NCBI GenBank assembly: GCA_950097015.1
Contig: CATNEN010000001.1
Coordinates: 10,201,001-10,265,000 of the forward strand
Origin: Macrostomum hystrix
Taxonomy: Eukaryota; Platyhelminthes; Macrostomidae
Length of the DNA: 64,000 nucleotides
Reading direction: 5' to 3'
This document shows positions 31,435 through 41,716 of this stretch, one piece after another; the stretch's first letter is position 1, and every line of letters starts with the position of its first letter. The notes below the pieces were generated by a model. The model made no database searches and was not told the origin of the DNA. It saw only the letters and a list, made by a program, of their open reading frames with translations. A program made the position numbers and the translations under genes.

Positions 31435-31873
31435 ATGATGCAATGCTCTGGTGGAAACTTAGACTCACATGGACTGGTAGAAAAGCTTCCTCATCCAAAC
31501 AAAGGCTGGACAATTCCCGGCTACAAATATTGCGGACCTTTGAATCCGCTTGAAATACAGCTAGATAAAAACAATAATCCAAATCCTGGGCATGAGCCCG
31601 TGAACGAGCTAGACTGTCTATATGTGGCATGATATTAAGTATAGGGACTTTCCAGAGAAGACTCGCTGGGACAAAGAAATGCTCAGAATGCTAGACAATA
31701 TGGGGGCTTCAAGCGGGTGGAGGGAATCAATCGCTCGAAAGCTAGTTAAAGCTGTTATTTTTGGTAAGACAAAGTTGGGGTTGGGGATTGGCAGGGTGGG
31801 CTTTGTATTGAATGCTCCAAGTAAAGAACTTGGAGCTCTGCTGAAAGAGCTGGGGGTTGAGAGAGCAGAATGA
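31435..31873 (+). pseudogene. parvovirus-type phospholipase A2 domain gene, frameshifted
   Basis: The first frame (31435-31632) has the calcium-loop signature YKYCGPLNPLE and a PVNELD stretch. The catalytic His-Asp dyad (HDIKYRDF) continues in the next frame (31622-31873), so a one-base shift near 31620-31628 separates the two. These are the landmarks of the small PLA2 domain found in parvovirus VP1 and in some other DNA viruses, where it breaches the endosomal membrane. The C-terminus is amphipathic. It is divergent from, and about 25 bp away from, the integrase. No restored reading is given. Confidence 0.7.
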
Positions 31874-32004
31874 TTCAAGCAAAAAAACTCTGCTCATTAA
31901 CTCTTCAAAAAATGGAAGAAAACAAATGTTTAACCCAAAGATGGTAAAGAGTGATTCCATTTTTCAAAAGATGGTATTTTCTATTTATTAGGAAACAATC
32001 AAAG

Positions 32005-32349
32005 TTAAGTCATTGTTGATGAAACTGAGTTCATTTTTGTTGTTGTTGAGCCACGACTTAGCGAGGAATTCGCGATTCTTGTGGTTGGACTCAGCATACG
32101 ATTTTCTTGATATTCTTCGACTTGTCTACTGTAATTAGCCAACCTTTTTCTATATGTCTCGTATGTGGTTAGAGTCTTTAGGAAAGTAATCGTGTTCTTG
32201 ATTATTTCCTCTTCCTGAGCAAGAATCTGGTTGTCTGCAATGTTGGCGAATAGCGTTTTTGATTTAAGTCTTTGAAGACGCCCGGAACTCGAAGTCAACT
32301 GCATTTGTGCTGCCGCCTTTTGAGTTTGTAACATTGCGAATCCTGTCAT
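32005..32349 (-). CDS. hypothetical 114-aa protein of the Polinton-like fragment
   Basis: I do not recognise it. Its middle (QEEEIIKNTITFLKTLTTYETYRKRLANYSRQVEEYQ) is predicted helical and possibly coiled-coil; the tail is Ser/Thr-rich. The start context is moderate. It sits on the same strand as the integrase with the PLA2 gene between them, so it may be another gene of the same element, but that is inferred from position only. Confidence 0.4.
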   Translation of the reverse strand: MTGFAMLQTQKAAAQMQLTSSSGRLQRLKSKTLFANIADNQILAQEEEIIKNTITFLKTLTTYETYRKRLANYSRQVEEYQENRMLSPTTRIANSSLSRGSTTTKMNSVSSTMT

Positions 32350-32869
32350 TTTCCAGTGTGTTTTCAGAGAAGCGTAGAAAAGCTAGATTGAATAAAACCT
32401 CAGAGTAAAAATGCGTTCCCCTTTAAGTATGCTTACGAAGAATAGTGGTATGAAAAAATGCGCGCATGAGAACTCACTGTGTGTACTCAAATTCACTTAC
32501 CCCATTCTGACAGTTTAAAAAGTTTTGCAAAGTTCTGACAACTGTCACCCTAAGATATTTGTCACCCTAAAATGCTTTGTTTCCTATAGGTAGTATTAGA
32601 TTAATATTATGAACATTGATATCAAAGTCAGGCATGTACTCGCAGCATTCTAGTTTGCATTGGTACTTAAGCTCGTGCCTTTTTGTAATCTGGAGAGAAC
32701 ATTTTTAATGAGAATTTTAATGAGACTTTATTTACTATTTACCAAAGCCTACTTTACTCAATGTTAAAGTTAATTATATTGGTAGTGCATGTCAAATATT
32801 ACATTGTTTATTATTTCTTTCTGGCACACAGAGCCACCTTTCTGACTCTGGAAGTAGGCTGAGAGGCTA
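32350..32869. other. AT-rich spacer
   Basis: No gene or clear repeat recognised. Confidence 0.4.
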
Positions 32870-33092
32870 CCATAGTCCGGATCATGTAGTATACGCCCGA
32901 AAATTCGGGCATGCATTTGCTTTGCACGCCAAAGTTGGCGTGCATAGTTGGCGTGCAATGGCACACACACTAAAAGTTGGCGTGCATTGGCGTATATTGC
33001 ATGCATCAATATAATTCTTAAAAATTTTCCGACTTTAAATACACATACGCTTACTTTTTTCATTACTTTTTTCAATTCAAATTGTTGTTTTC

Positions 33093-33312
33093 TTGCTCCT
33101 CAAAGTCGAGGAGCTGACATTGTCAGCTTCGTCCTTCCGACTTGTCGAACAGGCCTCACAGTTTAAGCACCTGCAGGACTTGGACAAGCGTCTGTCTCGA
33201 CTCTACGTCGCTTCGTACGTGAATGCCATTCACAAGACATTGCTGTCTGGCGACGGCCGCGAGGGCTGGTTAAACCCAGTTGTCAGCGGCGAGATTGTCA
33301 GTCTGAAGCGCG
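33093..33312 (+). pseudogene. transposase fragment of the outer element, intron-less
   Basis: The frame matches exons 8-9 of the inner element's transposase: SRLYVASYVNAIHKTLLSGDGREGW here against SRKYVAAFISTVHQ then VILTGDGRQGW there. The residues align without a gap, but the inner copy has a 146-bp intron at that point and this one does not. It ends at the target duplication where the inner element inserted. Confidence 0.75.
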
Positions 33313-36300
33313 CCATAGTCCGGATCATGTCGTTTACGCCGGAGATCTCCGGCGTAAATCTGGTTTGGGATCGGAGGCTGGCGTAAGTGCTTGGCGTAAG
33401 TATAGGCCAAAATGTGCCTTGGCGTAAATGCTTGGCGTAAGTATAGGCCAAAATGTGCCTTGGCGTAAGTGCTTGGCGTAAGTACATGGCATAAATCAAG
33501 TGGCGTAAATGTTAGCACAAATGAGATCATTCACGATCAAATGTATCACTATAGAACATAACACATTTGCGTTAATTATGATGTTAAGGAGCAGCATTAA
33601 AACAAAGTTCATTAAAATATTGCAGTTCGTATAAATGAGATAGCAGAATATCTATTGTAGGATAGCAAAAGTTTTTTTAGCTTTAAGATGCTTACTTTGA
33701 TACTTGATTCAGAATTAGCAACTTGTGAGATTTTTAAACAGTTGCAACTTCTGAATTTAATTAATCACCGATTAATTGTGAATCATCTATTCTATTGTGA
33801 AGCTTCTTTCATCAGTGAATCTAATCAGTAAATCAAAATCAGATGGAGATGGAGTCGGAGATGGAGTCGGAGTCGGAGATTGAGATTGGGAGTGAAGCAG
33901 CAGCAGGTTCAGGACTGCAACCAGGTATGCAAATTTTATCTATCTTCTATCTATCTAGTATAAGTATAATCAAATCATTCGATTCAATCTATATTGACAA
34001 TTGACATATTGTATTGTATTCAGTATTATTGTATATATCACTAGTATATATAAAAAAATATATATTATATGTTTCAATTGTTTGATAGGGTTAAAGAATC
34101 AATGATTCTTTATTGATTTGCTCTCTACTGTCTCTATTCGACTTAGTTAGTTCGAATATATCTATTTAAAACTTGTCCTAAACCCTGGATATTCAAAATT
34201 TCTATTTAGATAGAAGAATGAAAAATGTAGACTTTATATAAAAATTATAAAATAGTTATATCTTTGAATCCTTCAAAGGGACAAAGAAAGGGTATATACA
34301 TTACTTTTTTATCAAATAGTGGCAAAAAGTTATTAATGTTATTTATGCAAGCTGCAAGCAATGAAAAAAGAGGAAATACCTAGCAAAATAATGGTTTACA
34401 ATTTTTCAATTGAAATCCATACCCCTAAATTTATCTACAAAAACTTCAATACCCTTCCTTTTTCACTTTTTCTTAACATTTTATATTTTTGTTATATATC
34501 ATTAGCAAGCCTCATCTCATCATCTGATCTATTAGGCAATTTCTTTCACTTTTATGCAATTGATTTTATAAAACTCTATTTCAGTAACTTGTTTTTATTT
34601 TTATCTTATACTATTTATAGGAATCCAAGGAAATAGTCTAATTCTAAAGTCTTGCTTAGTTTTGAAGATTCGCTGTTTGGTTGATGATATGATATTGGTG
34701 TCTGACTGATAGATTGCCCTATGGCCTATTGACCTATTATGATGATGATTTATTAATTAATTAATATTAGTATCATTATCAATAACAATAAGCAGTTATA
34801 ATATATTGAGTAATGACTAGTAGTCAAATTATAGTGCTATATCATATCTCACTGATGTCATATATTTACTCAAGTTACTCCTTATAATTTCCTTAATTCA
34901 CACTCATAGGGGCCTCAACATCTGCCAAGCCTGCCAAAGTGAATCCATGGACATCACTAATGGCAATTATGACAGGTCAGGTCCAGCCTAGGCCCAGTGG
35001 TTCTGCCCAGGCTAGGCCTAGTGGTTCTGCCTCTCAAGCTACTTCAGGTGAGCCACCAATGAAGAAGCACAAGGCCTTTGACAGCCATCAACGGTCAAAG
35101 ACTGAACATTATTGTCTGACCTGTCTGCAGGCTAACAATGAGTTAAGATTCTGCATCATTGGTCGCAATGATGAGACTACACGGAAGCGCCATGTTAGTA
35201 GGTATGTTGTTTGGTAAATAATGTAATATTTCTATTGTTTTTTAACCCATATATTGTCACATATACATATTCTATGTACTGGCATTAGACATTAGGCATT
35301 AGCTGTGTCTATTTCAAAGGTCTTCATTTATCTGAACTGTGACATTGCCATACAGCAGAATGGACAGTGTCTAGAAAAGCTAGTGAGAGCTAACTAAAGA
35401 CAGTTAAGCTAGCGACTCACCACATTATGCTACCTTCATTTATCATTGTCAGGTGGCACCAGAAGCAAGACACTAAGCCGCATTTTGTTCGGCCTGACAC
35501 ACCTGAGGTTTGCCATCTTCTGGGCCTGAGGCGGCAGCAGGAGAAGGCGCAGGAGGAACTGCCAGTGCAGGCGCACCCACCACTGGCACACGTTGAGCCA
35601 CTGCCCACGCCGCTGCAAGGGCAGCCACTGCTGCCACAACCACAGGAGGAGCCACTGCAGTCGCAGGAGGAGCCACAGCCGGAACTGTCGAAGGGACTGG
35701 CACAATCACTGGAGGCACCACCGCAGTCGCAGGAGGAGCTGCATTTATTGCTCAGCAACAACAGTGACCTGAGCTTTGCTGCTTCAATGTCGACGCCACA
35801 GCTGTGTGATCCCATGGGGGGGTGCTTCTTCAATGCCAGGCGCAGCCTCTGCAGACACCTCAGAGCAATCTGCTCCCAATAGCAGGCTTGAGCGAAAGAT
35901 CGACAATCTCACTAAGATGTTCAGCACATTCATACTCTCGCGTCCAGTGACCAACAAGGCCGGTGATGTGGGCTCGTCAATTCCAATGCCGACGATTGCC
36001 GCCAAAAACATGGCGGAGCTCCTGGCTTGCAAATACATCGAGTCGGCTCCGAGTGGAGAGGACACGATTGTGTACTGTGCCCCCTGCCTACAGCACAGCC
36101 TGCAGCAGCGGCCGAGCAAGGTTCCGCAGAAGTACTCCGTGGCAGAAATTCACCGTGTCCTGTGAGTTTAAAACTGGTATTAGTATCAATAAATAATATA
36201 TGGCTCAATAGGATACATCATACGGAGTTTTAACCGGATGTCTGTAAACTTTTAGATAGGTTGCATAGGAAGTTTTAAATCCACACATGCACAGCAGCTT

Positions 36301-39300
36301 ATTTAGTCACCTAATTGCTTTCTGTCAGGAATCCCAACATATCTGGCAGCCTAGCGACTGGCCTTCGTGTCAGTGCGGAGAGGATGACCGAGCTGCTTGC
36401 TGGCGGAATGGAGTTCACTCGATTTCGTTACCTTGTGGCGAAGCATTTGTCCATTGATACGGTTACTCATGTGACTGCTGTTGCGCAGTTTGAGGTGCGG
36501 GAAGCACAGCAGATACGCAGCTCAGCAGTTGTGCGCAACCTTCTGCGGTGTGCCATCACCGACATCGAGGTCGCTGCTGGTGGCTGCCACTTCGAGACCC
36601 AAGTTTCTCTGCTGGCAGCAAGCGGAGCGGATGTTGGCAGTATCTGCCATGGAGCGTAAGTGACTGCAATTGAAACAGGAAGAAATTAAAATAATCTAAT
36701 GTTGGAAACGCTATGCATCCATTCTCCCACTTTCATCTCCTGTCAGAGACTTCGGCCGAGAAATGTGGCAGCTGCTTGAAGTCTGTGTCGACCGCAGCAC
36801 CATGCAGTTCCTCCACCGTCCCCTTCCGTCTACTGGGCTGCCACCATGCTACTGCATCACCTGCGACAAGAGCACCCCTGGTGAGGGACAACTTCCCGGT
36901 GTAGATGAAAGTTCTTGTTGTTAACCTGCTTAGCCTACATTACCTAAACTTTAGCCTAAACTGCGCGACTAACTGGCATATTTAGGTACGTTAGCTTATA
37001 ACATCGAGAGTAAAATAATATGATCGGATGCTCTGTTGCTTCAATCACAGGTCGAGTCACCAACCAGGCCGTCCTGCTTCTGGCCAGGTGTGAATCCGGT
37101 GTGGCAGTTGCCATTCCCGGAGGTGCTCCCGTTGTGTATGAGGGCGACATGGACGGCTCGGGTGACACACTTGTTAAGCGCATTTTTGCTGGTCTAGCTC
37201 ACTTCAAGCTTCCTCTGGGTCATCTGGTGGGCATCGTCGCTGATGGCCAGTACCAGACCGCCCCATTCAGAGCTGCAATCGAAGAGAAGCTGAAGTCCTC
37301 TGGAGCGGGCAGCTCTGTACCTATTGTGTGGGACGCCGCACATTTCCTAAATTTGGCGGTCACTGACGTGCGCGATGGACCGGAGGGCCGGCCGCTGCGC
37401 CGATTTATTCAGCGAGCTAACCAGTTCGCCCATCTGTTTGCACGTGGTCGCGGATTTGCTGCCCTGCAGGTTAGGAAATATTGCGTAACAAAATATGCAA
37501 CATCTTGTGCTCACCATTTATTCTGCTTTATGCTTGTCCTCCACTCGTTCAGGAAGCCTCGGAGTCCCAGGCCCGCGTAATTCCGACCTTCGCATTACAA
37601 CGCTTTGTCAGCTCTGCGATGAAGCAGTGGGACGCGATCGCAGAGTCGTTTGGCGAGCTGCATGCGGCCTTCCGCAGCGAGAACCCGAATTGCAGCGACA
37701 CGGAGACACTGCAGTACGAATTGTTTGGAAGTGATTTTGTTGTCGACCTGCTCTGCCTCCTGGACCTGCTCGCTCCACTGAGAGCCCTGATGACGCTTGT
37801 CCAGGATAGCCAGCTTCCGCATTGGAAAGTGGCTACCTTGTGGGAGTCAGTTGCAGAGTTCCTCCGCGTCCGGGGTGAGCGTTTTTGCAGGGAGGATTAT
37901 CCGCGCTACGATCGCTGTGCCGACGACATTCGTCCCGATGGCAAGTTTGCAGGCGTGAACTTGCTGGAAGGCTGGCTGGTCGAGGCTGCAGCTGATACTG
38001 CGGATAAAGCTAAAGCGGATACTGCAGCTGCGGGTGGCAGCAAGAAGCGAGGTCGACCACCTCCAGTTGACTGGCGACTTCGGGATCAGCAGGTAAGCTC
38101 CATGGAGGAGGCATTATGTCCCGGCTCTGCCTCACACCAACGCCCCTCTTTCATAACAGGACATCGAAGACGACATCCAACGTCTCGCGTCTGCCCTGCA
38201 TCGCAGCTTCGTCGGCCGTATACGGCAGTGCCTGGGGGTGGAGCAGGCGGACTGCGCGTCGCTCGATGCCGCCAATGCGCTGGTCATGCTGACTTCAGAC
38301 GATGTGGATGTGCAGGTCGAGCTGGCCAGCTCGTCGGAATCGTGCCACCGGCTCGTCGCTCAGGCTTCGTGCTTTGAGCACCTACACGGCCTGGACCCTC
38401 GATTGTCACGGAAGTATGTCGCGGCGTTTATTTCCACCGTCCACCAGGTAATGAGCGAAGTGAATACCTGTTTTGGAATCCTATCTTTTATCCATAAAGC
38501 AGAAGCTGACTAACTGCAACTTGTTACTAATCAAGTGAAAGGAGTAAACTTTTTCATAACGTTTTCCTTTGTAATACAAGTCAACTTTGCCAGGTCATTC
38601 TGACGGGCGACGGCCGCCAAGGCTGGCTGGAGCCGGATATAGACGGCCCCATTATGCGCCTCTCTCGCGCCCCACCAGGTTCCCCGGCAGACCTCACCCT
38701 GCGCCTGTCTGGAACGACGAGTACTGGGCAGAAGTTTACAGCTACTGTCAACGAGGCGGCAATCTATCGGTCGTTCTATTTGGACCCACGCGTCTTTGGT
38801 CTTGCTGGTCAGTCAACCTGTGCGCTGCTTGACTTTGCACTTCATCGCGGTGGCACCGGTAGGAAGCGCTTTCATTTAGAACGATATATATTAAGGTTTC
38901 AGAACAGTAACTAAATCTCAAAACTCTTAAGCACTGTAATAATTTACACAAAGCCTATAAAACAGCTCCCATTTTTTCAATTCCAGAGGCAATAGTCGAG
39001 TCGTTCTATTCGACCATGTGGTCGCAACAGCAGTAGGGTGGCCAGAGCAACACGACCCTCGAGCTCCGGACGAAGCTTCGTTGGATGCTGCCGCCCATCG
39101 GTAGTGAAGCATGCGAGCGACTCCTGAACAAAGCTGCCCAGCTGTACCACGCTGGGGATAGCCAGCGGGGCATCCGCGCGCACCGGGCTCCACTTTTTAC
39201 GGATCGTCGGGCAACGAAGTATGTCGTCAGTAAAGTGGTCGACAAGCGGAAGTTTAAGACTTCCTGCCGCTGCCCCTTCATCGGCGACCATCATTCTGCT

Positions 39301-39780
39301 TGACTTGAAAAACTAATTGTGTGCATGTGCTGTGTGAGAGATACAATTCAGACTACTGACAACAGTAGAAAAGCAAGGACTTGGCTGCAAAACTCTCACA
39401 TAACACTAAAAAAATATCGCTATGAAAATGGCAAGATTAAGAGACTTCTGTGCACAGTGGTGGGAGAGGACTGCATGTGGCTATGGCTGACTGACGAAGG
39501 CAAACAAGCCAGAAACCGGTCTCGGTCTGCCAGCGCGAGGTTCGTTCCCCACTTTTAGTGTGTTACATGCTGGTTAGAGTGAGAGAGACATCCATGTAAT
39601 AGTCAAGGGCAGCAAGCAAGGAGGCCGATAAAGAGACATGGATTAACAAGAATTGTGAAGGACCTTTTTTGGGTGGCGTAAGTCAGAGGGACCTTTTTTT
39701 GGTTGGCGTAAGTCTGGCGTAAGTGCCAAAAAATGTTGGATTTTTCTTCCGGCGTAAGTCCAGCATGATCCGGACTATGG
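33313..39780 (+). mobile_element. inner hAT-like transposon, 6468 bp, TSD GAAGCGCG
   Basis: Terminal inverted repeats start CCATAGTCCGGATCATG (17 bp perfect) and extend imperfectly to ACGCCGG. An exact 8-bp duplication GAAGCGCG lies at 33305-33312 and 39781-39788. Subterminal GGCGTAAGT motifs are repeated about eight times on the left and three or more times on the right. It carries one gene of ten exons. Eight-bp duplications are typical of hAT; the CCATAG ends are atypical, so the lineage is uncertain. Confidence 0.85.
33843..39303 (+). pseudogene. ten-exon hAT-like transposase, one frameshift and one nonsense codon
   Basis: Exons 33843-33924, 34910-35201, 35453-36161, 36329-36655, 36747-36880, 37051-37469, 37553-38092, 38160-38447, 38594-38858 and 38987-39303 join with consistent phase at GT-AG sites, about 1,123 residues. 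In order: acidic start; CX2C...HX4H finger (YCLTCLQ, RKRHVSRWH); Gln/Pro-rich linker; ITCDKSTPG/GRVTNQAVLL block; HLVGIVADGQYQTAPF; VIWDAAHFLNLAVTDVRDG spread over a predicted RNase H-like core (Asp in DAAH); an AT-hook (KKRGRPPP); a C-terminal SKVVDKRKF-CPF motif. Lesions: a seven-G run at 35816-35822 is one base too long, and a TAG at 39034-39036 removes the last about 89 residues. The family is a little-studied transposase-like group; catalytic residues are inferred. Confidence 0.75.
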
Positions 39781-39895
39781 GAAGCGCGCCCCGTGCAAAT
39801 CTTTTTTTTTTGCGTGCATTATGGCCTAGACGAGCCAATTTTTTGGCGTGCAAAACTATTTTTTTGGCGTGCAGCCAGCACGATCGAGACTATGG

Positions 39896-40647
39896 GTAGG
39901 CTAGGTCTAAAGACTCACCAGTTCAACCAAATGAAATTAGTGACTGTGTTGCTTCATAAAAAGTTGCAGAGTTTGGTACACTGTTAAGCAAGAAATGCAA
40001 AGAAACTAGCAGCAGAACTTATCAAATAATAGTGAATATTATAGTCAGACAACTGTTTCTAATTTAATACACACTGGCACAACCTCTAACAAAATTTTGG
40101 ATTTACCTATCTTCAATTTAAACTAAATATGAGTAAAGTAAATGCCCATGGGCACTAACTATAGTACTGGTTTATTGCCTAGTTAACTAGTTTCTAACCT
40201 GCCAAAGGCCTGCCAAAGATAGTCAGATAATATTTCCTATTCAATACTAGCTATCTAGAGTAGAGTGTTATATTAAATCATATTAAACATTTAATTTTGC
40301 CATATAGTGACATATGTTATTTTCCAACTGACATTGTTTAGAAATTTATCGAGTTTTTAATTAGGCCCTACCTGCAGGCGCAGCTGAAACTTGTGCAAAC
40401 GACTCTGATTTGTCCAAAACTAAGTGAAGAGTGAAGTAAACAATACTAATATTTATCTTTTTAACCTTAATTACGATTTACGAAGAACGAAATTAGCTAC
40501 CAAAGTGGCAATACTCTAGAAAAAATAACAGTAATGTGGAATGATTCCAATTGGTACAATCTTGTACTTTTTTGTCCCGATTTAAATAGCTGCCTTTCAC
40601 TTTTGCAGTTCAATTTATAATTAAAATTTGAAAAAGCTAAAAACAAC
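39896..40647. other. AT-rich spacer
   Basis: No gene recognised. Confidence 0.4.
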
Positions 40648-40746
40648 ATGGCGGACAACTCCGACGAACATTCATCTAAAATTAATAAAAACACGCCAAT
40701 AAAAAAATCTGCAGAGCCTTCTTTATGTATATGTTTAAGAACTTAA
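40648..40746 (+). CDS. possible first coding exon, 32 aa
   Basis: An ATG in strong context (AACATGGCG) begins a short hydrophilic frame, MADNSDEHSSKINKNTPIKK. A potential donor (TTTAT|GTATATG) precedes the stop. The gypsy element at 41284 would then lie in the first intron. Evidence is thin and no second exon was identified. Confidence 0.2.
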   Translation: MADNSDEHSSKINKNTPIKKSAEPSLCICLRT

Positions 40747-41283
40747 TTATTTGTTTTTTCAAAGCAGTATTAAGTAGCGTATACCTTTAATACGATTTTG
40801 TTTTTTTTTAACTTTTATGTTACGAGTTTACGTTACGGTTTACATACGTAAGTTGCGGGTAATATCGAGCCGATCTTCAAGAAAGGAAAACAATGTGTTT
40901 CGTAGCTAATTATTTGGATTACCTTGGTTTTTCGAGAATTTTTTAATTAAGACCTGAAATACCAGAAAGTCTCACGGTTTCCCTACTTTGTAGCAGAACA
41001 CGAAAGCTCAGACACTTTTATTTAAAAAATATATAATTTTTGTAGATGAATTAACTAAATCGATGTTTCAGTAGGTTGAACTCGTGCGATTATGCTGCTT
41101 TTTGCGACAGAATGCAATGACTTTGCATTAATTAGATTTATAAAATGGTCGATTATTTATCATGTTGATTTCTGTCGAAAAGGTTAAATGTTCCGGAAAC
41201 TTTATGTAACTCTAAACAAAGTAAAACATTTAGATACTCGTGTGAGGAATAGTAAGGCATTGCACTTCGTACCCTACAAAATT
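40747..41283. other. AT-rich flank of the gypsy element
   Basis: No gene. It ends with the 5-bp target duplication AAATT (41279-41283). Confidence 0.5.
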
Positions 41284-41320
41284 TGTTGTGGGTTTCGTTA
41301 CGATAATTCCGTAAATAGTT

Positions 41321-41419
41321 TTCCAGAACTTTCTACCACTTGTTATAACACTCTGTTGTTTCCAGAATCTTCTCTGCGCCTCCCCCGCGGGCTATCTATG
41401 AGAACTTTCTAGAAAGTTC
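41321..41419 (+). promoter_or_regulatory. array of three heat shock elements (10 GAA/TTC units)
   Basis: Block 1 at 41321-41333 is TTCcaGAActTTC, block 2 at 41360-41372 is TTCcaGAAtcTTC, and block 3 at 41402-41419 is GAActTTCtaGAAagTTC inside a perfect 20-bp palindrome. All units alternate with exact 2-bp spacing, which is the HSF trimer binding consensus. The last block ends 19 bp before the TATA box. Binding is predicted, not shown. Confidence 0.85.
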
Positions 41420-41438
41420 TCCCACTCGCTCCCCAGGC

Positions 41439-41447
41439 TATAAATAG
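41439..41447 (+). promoter_or_regulatory. TATA box of the LTR promoter
   Basis: TATAAATAG, followed by a GC-rich start region (GCGCGGTGCACACACTC), immediately downstream of the heat-shock array. Confidence 0.8.
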
Positions 41448-41626
41448 AAACCCCCGCGCGGTGCACACACTCAAAAAACCTTTCCAGTATTTAATAATAC
41501 TGCTGTTACAAATATACGCTTATCCAGTCGACTGCCGAGTGCTCCTTTCGGCGCTATACTTACATTTACCGACACTACAATTGGAATCTCTGTATTCGTT
41601 ACTTCAAGAATACAACAGGGATTTTC

Positions 41627-41644
41627 TGGCGTCGCAAGCAGGAT
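41627..41644 (+). promoter_or_regulatory. primer binding site, probably tRNA-Ser type
   Basis: TGGCGTCGCAAGCAGGAT, nine bases after the LTR and identical to that of the miniature element at 4271. Its complement has the layout of a serine-tRNA 3' end (ATCCTGC of the T arm, then acceptor strand and CCA). The tRNA identity is inferred. Confidence 0.65.
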
Positions 41645-41716
41645 CTTGATCAACTTCGAGGACGTCTAATCTACAACGACTGTCACTATTGACCGAAGGA
41701 TCAAGCTACTACAATC

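Larger units (their letters stand above)
32870..39895. mobile_element. outer hAT-like element, split by the inner one
   Basis: The left end CCATAGTCCGGATCATG (32870) and the right end GATCGAGACTATGG (39895) are inverted. Both ends have subterminal GGCGTGCA motifs. Flanking octamers AGAGGCTA and GTAGGCTA agree at six of eight positions, consistent with an aged 8-bp duplication. Without the insert it is about 550 bp and holds only a transposase exon fragment, so it is a non-autonomous relative of the inner element. Confidence 0.7.
41284..41617 (+). repeat. 5' LTR of the gypsy element
   Basis: Begins TGTTGTGGG and ends AATACAACA. It contains the heat-shock-element array and a TATA box. Confidence 0.95.

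Noticed and set aside
35416-35833. Minus-strand Cys/Gly- or Val/Ala-rich ORFs
   Set aside because: Antisense of the Gln/Pro-rich linker in transposase exon 3, which has phase-consistent splice sites.
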